DNA of 64,000 nucleotides from Tautonia sociabilis (lineage in GTDB: Bacteria; Planctomycetota; Planctomycetia; Isosphaerales; Isosphaeraceae), in NCBI RefSeq assembly GCF_003977685.1, contig NZ_RYZH01000025.1, positions 1 through 64,000 on the forward strand, given 5' to 3'. This document shows, one piece after another, positions 47,400 through 57,220 of the stretch; the first letter of the stretch is position 1; the number at the start of each line of letters is the position of its first letter. Both the position numbers and the translations under genes were made by a program. Below the pieces are notes generated by a model. It was not told the DNA's origin. It did no database searches and worked only from the letters and a program-made list of their open reading frames with translations.

Positions 47400-48581
47400 T
47401 CACTCGACGAAGGCGAGCGCCCGGTCGAAGTCGGCCCAGAGGTCGTCGGCGTCTTCCAGGCCGATCGAGAGGCGAACCAGGCCGGGGGTGATCCCCAGCC
47501 GGTCCAGTAGCTCGGGGTCCTGCCCTCGGTGGCTCGTCGACGACGGGTGGCTCAGGGTGGTGGCCACGTCTCCCAGGCTCGGGGCGAAGGGAACGTGCCG
47601 GAGCCCCCGGATGAAGGCGTCGGCTCGGGCCCGGTCGCCGAGGTCGACCGTGATCATCGCGCCGAAGCCGCCGGAGAGCAGCGACCGGGCCCGATCGTGA
47701 TCGGGGTGCTCGGGCAGACCCGGGTAGTGCACGGCCCGAACTCGGCCGGATCGGGAGAGGCGAACGGCCAGGTCCCGAGCCGTCTCCCCGGCCCGGGCCG
47801 ATCGGAGGGGCAGGGTGGCCAGTCCTCGAGTGGCGAGCCAGCTCTCGAACGGGTTGCCGGAGAGGCCAAAGGTGGAGGAGACGCTCGAGAGCCGGGCGAT
47901 GTCCCCCTTCGAGCCGGCGACCAGGCCGAGCGTGAGGTCGCTGTGGCCTCCGATCAACTTCGTGCCGGAATGGACGACGTAGGACGCCCCCAGCTCGATC
48001 GGCCGGCAGAGCAGGGGGGCGAAGGTATGGTCGACGACGAGCTTCGCGCCGGCCTGTCGGGCGAGATCGGCCAGCCGAGGGAGATCGGGAAGGCGGAGCA
48101 GGGGATTCGACAGGGTCTCGACGAAGACCAGGCGAGTCCCGTTCCGAAGGGCGTCGGCGAGCGACTCGGGGCGGGTGGCATCGAACCCGGAGGAGGAGAC
48201 GCCGAACCGGGAGAGCTCCCGGCCGATGAGGGAGATCGTCTTGCCGTACAGTTGCTCGGCGAATGCGACGTGGTCCCCCGCGTTGGTCTCGGCCAGCAGG
48301 ACGGCGGCGGTCGCCGCCATCCCCGAGGCGAAGACGGCGGCGGCGTCGGCCGCCTCCAGGGCGGCGATCCGGTCGGCCAGGGCGGCCGCGTTCGGGTGGC
48401 CGTCCCGGGCGTAGACGAAGCCGTCGTCCCGGCCGGCGTAGACGTCGTCGACATGGTCGATCCCCTCGAAGCGGTAGACGACGCTCAGGTGCGGCGGGGG
48501 GACGAGCGGGGCGGTCGAGGGCCGGACCGGGGGAGCGGCTCGGGCGCAGGTCGTCTCGGGTCGGGGAGGAGGGCTGTCCAT
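47400..48581 (-). CDS. Trans-sulfuration PLP enzyme (cystathionine gamma-synthase/lyase family)
   Basis: The 393-residue enzyme belongs to the Cys/Met metabolism PLP family. VYARDGHPNAAALADRIAAL, AAVFASGMAATAAVLL, LVFVETLSNPLLR and VVDHTFAPLLCRPIELGA are typical. The PLP lysine is Lys208 in YVVHSGTKLIGGHSD. The family includes cystathionine gamma-synthase, beta- or gamma-lyases and O-acetylhomoserine sulfhydrylase; the sequence does not decide between them. I chose the ATG at 48581, as the longer frame to 48725 is Pro/Ser-rich. It is downstream of the PP2C gene on the same strand. Confidence 0.9.
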   Translation of the reverse strand: MDSPPPRPETTCARAAPPVRPSTAPLVPPPHLSVVYRFEGIDHVDDVYAGRDDGFVYARDGHPNAAALADRIAALEAADAAAVFASGMAATAAVLLAETNAGDHVAFAEQLYGKTISLIGRELSRFGVSSSGFDATRPESLADALRNGTRLVFVETLSNPLLRLPDLPRLADLARQAGAKLVVDHTFAPLLCRPIELGASYVVHSGTKLIGGHSDLTLGLVAGSKGDIARLSSVSSTFGLSGNPFESWLATRGLATLPLRSARAGETARDLAVRLSRSGRVRAVHYPGLPEHPDHDRARSLLSGGFGAMITVDLGDRARADAFIRGLRHVPFAPSLGDVATTLSHPSSTSHRGQDPELLDRLGITPGLVRLSIGLEDADDLWADFDRALAFVE

Positions 48582-48651
48582 CGTCGGGATCGGCGGGGGG
48601 AGGGGAGCGGTCGGTCGCCAGGGGGAGCGGGGAAGGCCGGCCGGCCCCGGG

Positions 48652-49818
48652 TCAATGGGCGCCGATCGGCCCGTGCTCCTTGCGGTGGACTCGGCCGGCG
48701 ACCCCGAGGCGGAGGATGATCTCACCGATCATGCGGAGGGCCTTGCGGCGGTCGCCAGCGGACCGGGCGGCCTTGGCGTCCTCCCGGAGGGCGGTGAGGG
48801 TGGCCCAGTCGATCGGCCAGGCCTGCTCGACGGCGAGGGCCTGGGCGGAGCGGAGATCCTCGGAGAGCCGGTTGAGCAGGGCGTCGTCGATCGGGCAGGG
48901 GGCGGTGCGGTAGATGTGCTCCTCGACCGGCTCGGAGGGGGGCTTGCGCTGGAAGGCGTTGCGGAGGCTGGCCAGCGAGAAGCCCTTCCCCTTGGCCGAG
49001 GAGGCCCCGACGCTCGCCCCCGGTTCGAGGACCGAGAGGTTCGGGTCGTCCGGGTCGTCCCAGGGACCGACTCGGACGATCATCACGGTGATGTTGTCGT
49101 GCCCCCCGCGGAGGTTGGCCAGGTGGAGCAGGTACTTGCTGGCGGTGTCGGGGTGGAACTGGGAGGCGAAGGCGCCCAGCTCGGGATCCTCGATTGGGCC
49201 AGAGAGGCCGTCGGAGCAGAGCAGGTAGACGTCCCCGGACTCGACCGGGTGCGGCCCCTCGATGTCGACCTCGATGTTCGGGTCGGGGCCGAGCGACCGG
49301 GTGATGACGTTGCGGGGGACGGCCTTCTGGGCGTGCTCGGGGGGCAGGTGGTTGCGGCGGATCAGCTCCCAGACGAGGCTGTGGTCGAACGTGAGCTGGT
49401 CGATGGTGCCGCCTCGGATGCGGTAGACGCGAGAGTCGCCGACGTGGGCGATCAGGGCGCCGTCGGGGCCGAGGACCAGGGTGGAGCAGGTGGTGCCCAT
49501 GCCCTGGAAGTCCTTGTTGGCGTTGGCCTTGGCGTGAATGATGTTGGCCACTTCGCGGTAGGCCTTGGTCAGCGCCTCGGCCGTGCTCTCGACCTTCATC
49601 TTGGCGAAGTTATGCGGGATGTTGTCGCAGGCGAGCTTGCTGGCCAGTTCGCCGACCGCGTGCGCCCCCATCCCGTCGGCGACCATGAAGACGTGCCCGC
49701 GCTTCTTCCAGGCCTCGGGGGTCTTGGCCCGGACGATCGCGAAGCGGTCCTGATTGTTCGATCGCCGCATGCCGGTGTCCGTCGCGGCGGCGTCGATGAG
49801 GATGTCTTGCCAGTTCAC
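48652..49818 (-). CDS. PP2C-family Ser/Thr protein phosphatase
   Basis: The 388-residue protein has the PP2C metal-binding motifs: RRSNNQDRFAI near the start, VADGMGAHAVGE, YLLCSDGLSG and LRGGHDNITVMIV. PP2C enzymes remove phosphates placed by Hanks-type kinases, so it may counter kinases such as the one at the left edge. The last 110 residues after the catalytic domain form a basic, Ala-rich region without a membrane helix, so the protein is cytoplasmic. The start is a GTG at 49818 (NWQDILIDAAATDTG), after a GAGGG-type ribosome site; longer frames are antisense artefacts. Confidence 0.93.
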   Translation of the reverse strand: MNWQDILIDAAATDTGMRRSNNQDRFAIVRAKTPEAWKKRGHVFMVADGMGAHAVGELASKLACDNIPHNFAKMKVESTAEALTKAYREVANIIHAKANANKDFQGMGTTCSTLVLGPDGALIAHVGDSRVYRIRGGTIDQLTFDHSLVWELIRRNHLPPEHAQKAVPRNVITRSLGPDPNIEVDIEGPHPVESGDVYLLCSDGLSGPIEDPELGAFASQFHPDTASKYLLHLANLRGGHDNITVMIVRVGPWDDPDDPNLSVLEPGASVGASSAKGKGFSLASLRNAFQRKPPSEPVEEHIYRTAPCPIDDALLNRLSEDLRSAQALAVEQAWPIDWATLTALREDAKAARSAGDRRKALRMIGEIILRLGVAGRVHRKEHGPIGAH

Positions 49819-50178
49819 GACGACGGGCCCTCGCTGCTGCGGCGATCGCGCCCCGTCCGGTCGAGCTTGCGGGCGAGCCTGTTCGATCCGGACGGCCCTC
49901 GAAGCGGTCGGGCCCGGGGCGACCATCCCGGGCCCCCCGGGGAGCCAAGCGATCATGCCCGCCCGCGACCTTGAAGTCCATTCTAACTCCGCGCCGGGCC
50001 GTCCCATAGGGAGCGATGTTCCAATTGCGGGGGGCGCCTCCGATCGGGAGTTCGCCGGCTCGGCCTCGGTTCCAGGGTAACGTGCCCAGCGGTAGGCACG
50101 CGAGAGTACGTCCGCTAAGGTGGGGATGTGACCGCCGACCCGCCCTCCGCCCTCGGGCCCGCAGGACCCCGATCCGGC
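49819..50178. other. Divergent intergenic region between PP2C and M16 peptidase genes
   Basis: The 360 bases (or 309 if the peptidase starts at the GTG 50128) hold the promoters of both genes. I could not assign boxes. No gene is supported. Confidence 0.45.
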
Positions 50179-52860
50179 ATGAACGCCCCGACCCGCCCCC
50201 CGACGATCTGCTTCTCCAAGCAGGCCCTGCCCAACGGGCTCGACGTGATCGTCCGGCGGGATCCCCGCCTGCCCGTGGCCGCGGTCAACCTCTGGTATCA
50301 CGTCGGCTCCAAGGACGAACGGCACGGCCAGCGCGGCTACGCCCACCTGTTCGAACACTTGATGTTCGAGGGGTCCCAGCACTTCCCCGGCGACTTCTTC
50401 TCCCCCCTCCAGCCGCTGGGGGCCTCGGTCAACGGCTCCACCTCCTCCGACCGGACCAATTACGTCATCGACCTGCCGACGGCGCACCTGGAACTGGCCC
50501 TGGCGATGGAATCCGACCGCATGGGCCATCTGCTGCCAGCCCTGACCGACGAGAAGCTGGAGATCCAGAAGGGCGTCGTCACCAACGAATACCGCCAGAA
50601 CTACGCCAACCGCCCTTACGGCCAGGTCCCCCGGCTGCTCTCCGAGGCCCTCTACCCTCCCGACCACCCCTACCACTGGCCGACGATCGGCGCGATGGAG
50701 GACGTCTCCTCCGCCTCCCGGGCGCACGTCGAGGCCTTCTTCCGTCGCTTCTACGTCCCGGCCAACGCCAGCCTCTGCCTCGTGGGAGACCTGGACGAGG
50801 ACCTTGCCTTCGCCCTGGCCGAACGCTACTTCGGCCCGATTCCCGGCGGCGCCCCCGCCCGACGACCGGAGCCCCCCGCCCTCGGCCCGCTGCCGGATCG
50901 GCCCATCCTGGTGCGGGACCGCGTCGAGCTGGACCGCCTGCACCTGTCCTGGCCGACCGTGCCGCAGTTCTCCCCCGACGACGCCCCGCTCTCCCTGGCC
51001 GGCGACCTGCTGGCCCGGGGACGGTCGAGCCGCCTATACCGCCGGCTCGTGCTGGAGGAGCAGCTTGCGCAGAACGTCTCGGCCTCCCAGGCGGGCCGGG
51101 AGCTGGCCGGCACCTTCAGCGTCATCGTCACGCTCCGGCCGGGCAAGCCTTGGGAGCGGGCCCGCGATCTCGTCGATGCCGAGCTGCGGGCTCTGGCCCT
51201 CGAGGTCGACCCGGAGGAGCTGGCCCGGGCCCGAACCGGGAGGCTCGGGGCGTTGATCTACGCGCTGGAGTCGATCGGCGGCTTCGGCGGCGTGGCCGAT
51301 CGCCTGAACGCCTTCAACGTCTTCCTCGGCGACCCGGCCCGGATCACCACCGATTTCGATCGGTTCGAGCGGGCGACCACCGATCAGGTCGCCGAGTCCG
51401 TCCGCCGCCTCCTGCTGCGGCAGGGGGGGGAACCGGCCCCCCGGGTGGAGCTTGTCGTGCTCGGGAGGCGAGGAGGGACCGATCGGGGAGCGACCCTGGA
51501 CCGCTCGAGACCCCCGACACCGAGCGCCCCGGTCGCGTTCCGGGCTCCGGTGCCGTCTCGTCGGGTGCTGGCCTGCGGCGCGGAGCTCTGGGCGGTCCCT
51601 CGCCGAGACCTGCCGGTGATCACCGCCAGCCTGGCCGTCCCCGCCGGGGCCGGGGCGCACGGGCCCGATCGCGCCGGGCTGGCGAGCCTGACCGCGGCGA
51701 TGCTCGACGAGGGGACCCGGACGAGGTCGGCCTCCGAGATCGCCCGGAAGGCCGAGTCGATGGCGACGAGCCTCTGGGCCACCGCCGGGTGGGACGGCTC
51801 TTACGTCGGCTTCCGCTGCCTGTCGGCCCATCGGGACGAGAGCCTCGAGCTGGCCGTCGACGTGCTCCGCCACCCCACCTTCCCCGAGGCGGAATGGGAC
51901 CGCATCCGGGGCCAATCGATCGCCGCCCTGCGATCGAGACGGGACCGGGCCGAGGCGGTCGCCTCCCAGGTCCTGCTCCAGGCGATCTTCGGGCCTGGCC
52001 ACCCGTATCTCGTCCCCGCCGTCGGGACGATCCCGACGGTCGAGCGGATGGATCGGGAAGACCTGAGGAGGTTCCACGACGTCTTCTACCGGCCGGTCGG
52101 CTCGGCCTGGATCGTCGCCGGCGATTTCGACCCGGACGAGATCGCCGAGCGGCTCGACGCCGCGATCGGAGACTGGGAAGGCAAGGCCCCGCTCCCGATC
52201 GAGCCCCCATCGCCGCCCATCGGCCACCGACGCCGCATCCTTCTGGTCGACCGGCCCGGCGCCCCTCAGGCATCCGTCCGGGTCGGGCACGTCGGCCTGA
52301 GGAGAAACGAGGAGGACTACGTTGCGGCAATGGTGCTCAACCAGATCCTCGGCGGCCAGTTCTCCTCCCGGCTCAACGAGTCGCTCCGGGAGCGCAAGGG
52401 GATGACCTACGGCGTCCGATCCTCGTTCGACGCTCGACGGGGAGCCGGACCGTTCTCCGTGGCCGCCGCCGTGCAGACCGATCGCGCCGCCGAGGCGGTG
52501 CTCGAGATCGCCCGGGAGATCGAGGCCCTGCTCGGCGACCATCCCCCCACCTCCCGGGAGCTGAACGACGCCCGCCGCAGCCTCCTGGAAGGCCAGGCCC
52601 GCCACTTCGAGACTCCCTCCGACCTCGTCTCCCGGTTCGCCGACCTGTTCCTGCACGGCCTGCCCCCCGACCACCACGCCACCTTCCCAGCTCGGCTGGC
52701 GGCGATCGACCTCGACGCCCTCAGCCGGGCCGCCTCCTCCCGACTGAGGCCGGAGGGGCTGGTGGCCGTCGTGGTCGCCGACGCCGGTCAGGTGCTCGGG
52801 GCGCTCGAAGGGCTGGGATGGGGGGACGTGAAGGTCCTGGACGACGAAGAGGCTCCGTGA
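50179..52860 (+). CDS. M16-family (pitrilysin-like) zinc peptidase, full-length two-half protein
   Basis: The 893-residue protein contains two M16 halves. The N-terminal half has the inverted zinc motif HLFEH (His56, Glu59, His60) and Glu137 in VVTNEYRQN as third ligand, so it is catalytic. The C-terminal half (about 460-890) lacks a zinc motif but has the partner-domain segments (ALRSRRDRAEAVASQVLLQA, YGVRSSFDARRGAGPF), as in pitrilysin-type proteins. It has no clear signal peptide. The start could also be the GTG at 50128 with AAGGTGGGG upstream. M16 enzymes degrade small peptides. It stands alone. Confidence 0.92.
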   Translation: MNAPTRPPTICFSKQALPNGLDVIVRRDPRLPVAAVNLWYHVGSKDERHGQRGYAHLFEHLMFEGSQHFPGDFFSPLQPLGASVNGSTSSDRTNYVIDLPTAHLELALAMESDRMGHLLPALTDEKLEIQKGVVTNEYRQNYANRPYGQVPRLLSEALYPPDHPYHWPTIGAMEDVSSASRAHVEAFFRRFYVPANASLCLVGDLDEDLAFALAERYFGPIPGGAPARRPEPPALGPLPDRPILVRDRVELDRLHLSWPTVPQFSPDDAPLSLAGDLLARGRSSRLYRRLVLEEQLAQNVSASQAGRELAGTFSVIVTLRPGKPWERARDLVDAELRALALEVDPEELARARTGRLGALIYALESIGGFGGVADRLNAFNVFLGDPARITTDFDRFERATTDQVAESVRRLLLRQGGEPAPRVELVVLGRRGGTDRGATLDRSRPPTPSAPVAFRAPVPSRRVLACGAELWAVPRRDLPVITASLAVPAGAGAHGPDRAGLASLTAAMLDEGTRTRSASEIARKAESMATSLWATAGWDGSYVGFRCLSAHRDESLELAVDVLRHPTFPEAEWDRIRGQSIAALRSRRDRAEAVASQVLLQAIFGPGHPYLVPAVGTIPTVERMDREDLRRFHDVFYRPVGSAWIVAGDFDPDEIAERLDAAIGDWEGKAPLPIEPPSPPIGHRRRILLVDRPGAPQASVRVGHVGLRRNEEDYVAAMVLNQILGGQFSSRLNESLRERKGMTYGVRSSFDARRGAGPFSVAAAVQTDRAAEAVLEIAREIEALLGDHPPTSRELNDARRSLLEGQARHFETPSDLVSRFADLFLHGLPPDHHATFPARLAAIDLDALSRAASSRLRPEGLVAVVVADAGQVLGALEGLGWGDVKVLDDEEAP

Positions 52861-53149
52861 ATCGAGAGGCTGAGTAACGGGTCGCCCGCCTCTTCGATGC
52901 GGACTGCCCCCGTTCAACCGTCGACCGCTCCCCTCCTCAACAGAAAGACCGGGGTCTCCAGACGCTCCGGCCCGGGGCCCGCCGTCCTCCCGCGCAACGC
53001 GAGAGAACCTGGCGGAATTCCTCCCCAAAATGGGCCCGACCGGCCCGGAATCACGTCTCTGCTTCTGCAAGTACCGCCGATGAGCGGCAGCGACGGCCCC
53101 GCCCCCTGACTGGAGTAAGCCTGATCGGGCGGCCGGGAAGGGGGTTGGG
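52861..53149. other. Short gap after M16 gene
   Basis: No gene is supported in these 289 bases. The stretch ends at the first recognisable codons of the decayed sigma factor. Confidence 0.4.
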
Positions 53150-53266
53150 AGGCTCCTGGAATCGGACAGGACCGACCTGAGGCTGCTGGCCCGGGTGCGG
53201 ATCGGAAACCGGTTGCGGGGGAAGCTGGACCCGGAGCAGGTCGTCCAGGAGGCCTTCCCTTCCTGA
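53150..53266 (+). pseudogene. Fragment of an ECF sigma factor (region 2 start)
   Basis: One frame reads RLLESDRTDLRLLARV, then IGNRLRGKLDPEQVVQEAF and stops at 53264-53266. This matches the N-terminal part of planctomycete ECF sigma factors (the LLARxxIGxRLxGKxDxxDxVQExF block). No start codon with a ribosome site is seen and the rest of region 2 and region 4 is absent. Confidence 0.6.
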
Positions 53267-53282
53267 GCGTTCACCAGGGGTT

Positions 53283-53735
53283 CGACTGCTTCGGGTCGCC
53301 CTCCGGCTGACCTCGGACGTCCCGACGATCCTGAACAACCTGGCCTGGGCCCTGCTCAACGCCCCCGACCGCTCCCCTGAGCAACTCGACAAGGCCATCT
53401 GGCTGGCCAAACGCGCCGACGCGATCGTTCCCGGCGAGGCGGCCATCGTCAACACCCTGGCCGTCGCCTACTACCGCCAAGGGGACCTCGACCGCTCCCA
53501 GGAAGCCGTGGAGGAGTCGATCCGTCTGAACCAGGGGGAGCTCCCCGTCGACCACTTCCTACTCGCCATGATCCTCCACCAGAGGGGAAAACCCGAGGAG
53601 GCCCAGCGCCAGTTCAATCACGGGCTGGAACTGATCGAGCTCCAAGGGCTCGAGGACGCGGACCCGGAAACCGAGCAATTCCGGGACGAGGCGGCCGCCC
53701 TGCTCGAATCGGATCCCGGTGCCGAGCGTCCGTAG
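53283..53735 (+). pseudogene. C-terminal TPR fragment of a kinase/TPR protein
   Basis: The translation NNLAWALLNAPDRSPEQLDK, IVNTLAVAYYRQGDLDRSQE and LAMILHQRGKPEEAQRQF, ending in FRDEAAALLES, matches the C-terminal tetratricopeptide tail of planctomycete Ser/Thr kinases or related TPR proteins. Only about 140 residues remain, with no kinase domain and no good start; a GTG at 53508 would give 75 residues. It directly follows the ECF sigma fragment, the same gene order as the intact pair at 1-1613. That suggests one decayed sigma/kinase locus with an internal deletion. Confidence 0.6.
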
Positions 53736-53941
53736 GGACATCCGGCCATCGGCCGACGCCGAGAAGTCGAGGGAGCCGGCCGATCGCCAGCCCTTCTCCG
53801 TCGTCCGGGCTGGCCCGACTCCTTAGAATAAGGGGCCGGGAAGCTCTTGGCCTCCTGAACCGAGCGCCGCGACGCTTCCCACTCCGATCCGCCCGATCCG
53901 GGCCCCTTCCGGCCGACTCACCGCCGCGAACGAACGCATCC

Positions 53942-55534
53942 ATGCCGAGATCGAAGCGACCGAAGCTGTGGCGTCGGGCCTGGATCGCCCTGAAGCGGGG
54001 CCTGATCCGGTTCGACCGCCGGCCGCCGGCTTGGGTCGACGAGGTCACGCCCTGGGCAGGGAGCCTGCTGGCTCACGCCGTCCTCTTGATTCTCATCGCC
54101 GTGGTCGCCGTTCTGATCCCCCCGGCCGACGACGGTCGTTCGGGAGAATCGGCCTTCGCCGCGACCCTGGCCGATCAGCTCGTCGACGACCTGACCAGCC
54201 TCGATCGCCTGGACCGTGCCGGCGATCCCTTCACCGCGATCGACCAGGAAACCCCGTCACTGGCGATCGACGCCGACCCAAGCCTGGTGAACGTTCCGGA
54301 GCTGGCCGCCCGGTTCGCCCCGGAGCTGTCCCGGTCTCCGATCGAGCTGACCATCGAGCGTCCCGACCACTTCGTCCCGGGGGTGGCCACCTCGGCGACC
54401 CGGCTGGGGGGAGCGTCCCGGCTCGCCCCGTTCTCCGGCCGAAGCGCGGCGATGAAGGCGGCCCTGCTGCGGCGAGAGGGGGGGACGCTCGAGTCGGAGC
54501 AGGCCGTCGAGCTCGGGCTCGACTGGCTGGTCCGGCACCAGGGACCGGCCGGCAACTGGACGCTCGACCCGAGGCCGCACTGTACCCAGGGGCTGTGCCC
54601 CGGCGGCGAGACGATCGGGTCGGACTCGGCAGCCACTGGCCTGGCCCTGTTGCCGATGCTCGGCGCCGGCCATTCCCATACCGAGCCAGGCAGGTACCAG
54701 GCCAGCATCGACCGCGGTCTGACCTGGCTGAAGGGGATCCAGCAACCCAGCGGCGAGCTGTTCGTCGGAGGCGGCGACAACACCCGGATGTACAGCCACG
54801 CCATCGGCGCGATGGCCCTCTGCGAGGCTTACGGCGTCTCCCGGGATCCCTTGCTCCGCGAGCCGGCCGAGCGGGCGATCCGCTTCATCATCCTCGCCCA
54901 GAACCAGCTCGACGGCGGCTGGCGCTACCAGCCCGGCGACTCCGGGGACACCTCCGTCTTCGGCTGGCAGATGCTCGCGCTGCGCAGCGCCGCCCTGTCC
55001 GGCATCCCGGTGCCCGATCCGGTCGTGGAAGGCTGCCGGGGGTATCTTGACGCCGCCTCGGCCGACCCGATCGGTGCGACCTACTCCTACCGCCCCGGCC
55101 GCAAAGCCAGCCCGGTGATGACCGCCGAGGCGCTGCTCTGCCGACAGTACCTTGGCTGGAAGCCCGGCTCCCGCCCGTTGCGGGAGGGAGCCGCCCAGGT
55201 TTACCGCGACCTGATGACCTCCGGCGATCGAAACGTATATTACTGGTATTACGCCACCCAGATGCTCCACAACCTCGGCGGCAAGCCCTGGCAAACCTGG
55301 AACGCCCGGATCCGGGACGGCCTGGTCGCCAACCAGGTCAAGGGAGACGGGTGCGACCGAGGAAGCTGGGACCCGAACGCCCCGCAGCCCGACCAGTGGG
55401 GACGCTCCGCCGGCCGACACTACACGACCTGCCTCTCGCTGCTGACCCTGGAGGTCTATTACCGCTACCTGCCGCTCTACCAGGAGCGCGACTCTAGCCC
55501 TCTGGGCACCGACGCTCCGGGTTCCGACGACTAG
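53942..55534 (+). CDS. Membrane-anchored prenyltransferase/squalene-oxidase-like repeat protein
   Basis: The 530-residue product has a basic N-terminus (MPRSKRPKLWRRAWIALKRG) and one transmembrane helix (GSLLAHAVLLILIAVVAVLI, about 40-60). A linker and an (alpha/alpha)-barrel domain of the squalene-cyclase/prenyltransferase repeat type follow. Repeats include AVELGLDWLVRHQGPAGNW, IDRGLTWLKGIQQPSGEL, IRFIILAQNQLDGGWRYQPG and VYRDLMTSGDRNVYYWYYAT. The catalytic DXDD motif of cyclases is not seen, so this is a scaffold-like planctomycete member with unknown role. The ATG at 53942 gives the membrane anchor a normal distance from the start. Confidence 0.85.
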   Translation: MPRSKRPKLWRRAWIALKRGLIRFDRRPPAWVDEVTPWAGSLLAHAVLLILIAVVAVLIPPADDGRSGESAFAATLADQLVDDLTSLDRLDRAGDPFTAIDQETPSLAIDADPSLVNVPELAARFAPELSRSPIELTIERPDHFVPGVATSATRLGGASRLAPFSGRSAAMKAALLRREGGTLESEQAVELGLDWLVRHQGPAGNWTLDPRPHCTQGLCPGGETIGSDSAATGLALLPMLGAGHSHTEPGRYQASIDRGLTWLKGIQQPSGELFVGGGDNTRMYSHAIGAMALCEAYGVSRDPLLREPAERAIRFIILAQNQLDGGWRYQPGDSGDTSVFGWQMLALRSAALSGIPVPDPVVEGCRGYLDAASADPIGATYSYRPGRKASPVMTAEALLCRQYLGWKPGSRPLREGAAQVYRDLMTSGDRNVYYWYYATQMLHNLGGKPWQTWNARIRDGLVANQVKGDGCDRGSWDPNAPQPDQWGRSAGRHYTTCLSLLTLEVYYRYLPLYQERDSSPLGTDAPGSDD

Positions 55535-55785
55535 GGCAGTCGCTCCCCGGTTTCCCTCGAGCCGGGCAGGCCCGGCCGCCGGGACCGGATGCCGGCCCGA
55601 CAACCGGGAACAGATGGTCGAACGGTCGATCGGTGGCTCGGTGCCCGATTCTTGTTCTCCGCCCTCCCAGGCGTCCGGCCCTTCCCAACACCGATGACCC
55701 GATTCCCTCCCCCCGTCGGGGAGGATGCCCCTGGGGTCCTCCTCCCTTCTCCGAATCACCCGAGACCGAACAGAGACTGGGAACG

Positions 55786-57171
55786 ATGATGCTCCACGCG
55801 GGCGACGAGGCCGGGCGACGAGGCCCCTGGCCGTTCTTGTGGGTGGTGCTGCTGTTGGCGGTGATCCTGGGGGGATGGGCCTGGATGAGCCTGCGAGACG
55901 CCCCCCCGCCGAGCCCCGCCCCCGATCCGATCGCCGAGGCCCGAGCCCTGCTGGAAGCCGGCCAGGGGGATCGGGCCCGATCGGTGCTCGAATCGGCCGG
56001 CCGGCAGGACGCCGAGTCCTGGTGGCTGCTCAGCCGGGCGGCCCTCCAGGCCGGCGACTCCCCGGCCGCCCTCGACTTCCGGGACCGGGCGATCGCCCTG
56101 GGGTTCGACGACGACCCGATGCGGGTCGAGCCCGCCCCGTTCGTGGGAGCCTCCCGGTGTGCCGGCTGCCACCGGGAGATCGCGGCCCAGCAGCGCCAGA
56201 GCCACCATGCCCGGACCTACCTGGCCGGGGAGATCGCCCAGGCGGTCCCGCTGCCCGACGGCCCGATTGCCGACCCCGAGCACTCCGACGTCGTCCACCA
56301 GATCCGGACGGAGGGGAACAATCTGGTCGTCGAGGCGACGGCCTCCGGCTCCCGCTTCCGAGCGGTGGTCGACCGGCTCATCGGTTCCGGCCAGCACGCG
56401 ATCACGCCGGTGGGGGTCGACGACGAGGGCCGCCGTCTCGAGTTTCGGCTTTCGCACTATGTCGGAGGACTCGGTTGGGACCTGACCTCCGGCCATCCTG
56501 AGCTCCCCGACTCCCCGGAGGGGTTCCTCGGCCGACCGCTGCGGGAGGGGGAGTTCTCCCGATGCCTAAGCTGCCACACCACGAATCACGAGGAGGTGGA
56601 GGCCGGCTCGGGGCCGACCCTGGGAGACGTCGGGATCGGCTGCGAGCGCTGCCACGGACCGGGAGGGAACCACGTCCTCGCCGCCGAACTCGGGTTCCCC
56701 GACCTGGCGATCGGTCGGCTCAAGGAGGCAACCTCCGATCGGGTTGTCGCCCTCTGCGGAGAATGCCACCGGCCGATCGAGCAGGGGGCCCCGTTGCTGC
56801 TGGCCGAGGAGCGGGAGATCGTCCGGTTCCAGGCCCTGACGCTACCCCGGAGCGCCTGCTCCTCGAAGTCGCCCCCCTCGGCGAAGTTCGACTGCGTGAC
56901 CTGCCACGACCCGCACCAGGACGCCGATGGGGATCCCGCCTCGTACGAGGCGATCTGCCGATCCTGTCACTCGGGCCCAGCGCCGGCCGGGCTCGGCCCA
57001 GTCCTCCTGGAGGAAGCCCAGAAGGCGTGTCCGGTCAATCCGGAGCGGGGGTGCATCGACTGCCACATGCCCAAGCGCCCCAGCACCATGCGGCACACGA
57101 TGTTCACCGACCATTTTATCCGGGTCCGCCACGACCTCGACCCCGAGGCCGGAGCCCCGGGAGCCGATTAG
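55786..57171 (+). CDS. Membrane-anchored multiheme cytochrome c (seven CxxCH)
   Basis: The 461-residue product has an N-terminal membrane anchor (PFLWVVLLLAVILGGWAW), a short TPR-like region (about 50-110), and a cytochrome domain with seven heme-binding motifs. These are CAGCH, CLSCH, CERCH, CGECH, CVTCH, CRSCH and CIDCH. The pattern resembles pentaheme/octaheme cytochrome c554-like electron carriers found with TPR proteins in planctomycetes. It acts outside the cytoplasmic membrane in electron transfer; redox partners are unknown. A heme-maturation-type HemX/CcsA gene is present at 19.6 kb. Confidence 0.93.
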   Translation: MMLHAGDEAGRRGPWPFLWVVLLLAVILGGWAWMSLRDAPPPSPAPDPIAEARALLEAGQGDRARSVLESAGRQDAESWWLLSRAALQAGDSPAALDFRDRAIALGFDDDPMRVEPAPFVGASRCAGCHREIAAQQRQSHHARTYLAGEIAQAVPLPDGPIADPEHSDVVHQIRTEGNNLVVEATASGSRFRAVVDRLIGSGQHAITPVGVDDEGRRLEFRLSHYVGGLGWDLTSGHPELPDSPEGFLGRPLREGEFSRCLSCHTTNHEEVEAGSGPTLGDVGIGCERCHGPGGNHVLAAELGFPDLAIGRLKEATSDRVVALCGECHRPIEQGAPLLLAEEREIVRFQALTLPRSACSSKSPPSAKFDCVTCHDPHQDADGDPASYEAICRSCHSGPAPAGLGPVLLEEAQKACPVNPERGCIDCHMPKRPSTMRHTMFTDHFIRVRHDLDPEAGAPGAD

Positions 57172-57220
57172 GACGGGCCCGGCCGCCGAGGTCGCCCTGT
57201 TGTTCGACTCGGGACCGAGA

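Noticed and set aside
49819..50943. N-terminal extension of the PP2C phosphatase
   Set aside because: The frame is open because of high GC and runs antisense to the M16 gene. Homology begins at NWQDILIDAA with a GTG start.
51034..53274. Long minus-strand open frame opposite the M16 peptidase
   Set aside because: It is an antisense shadow with no motif. The plus strand has an intact zinc peptidase.
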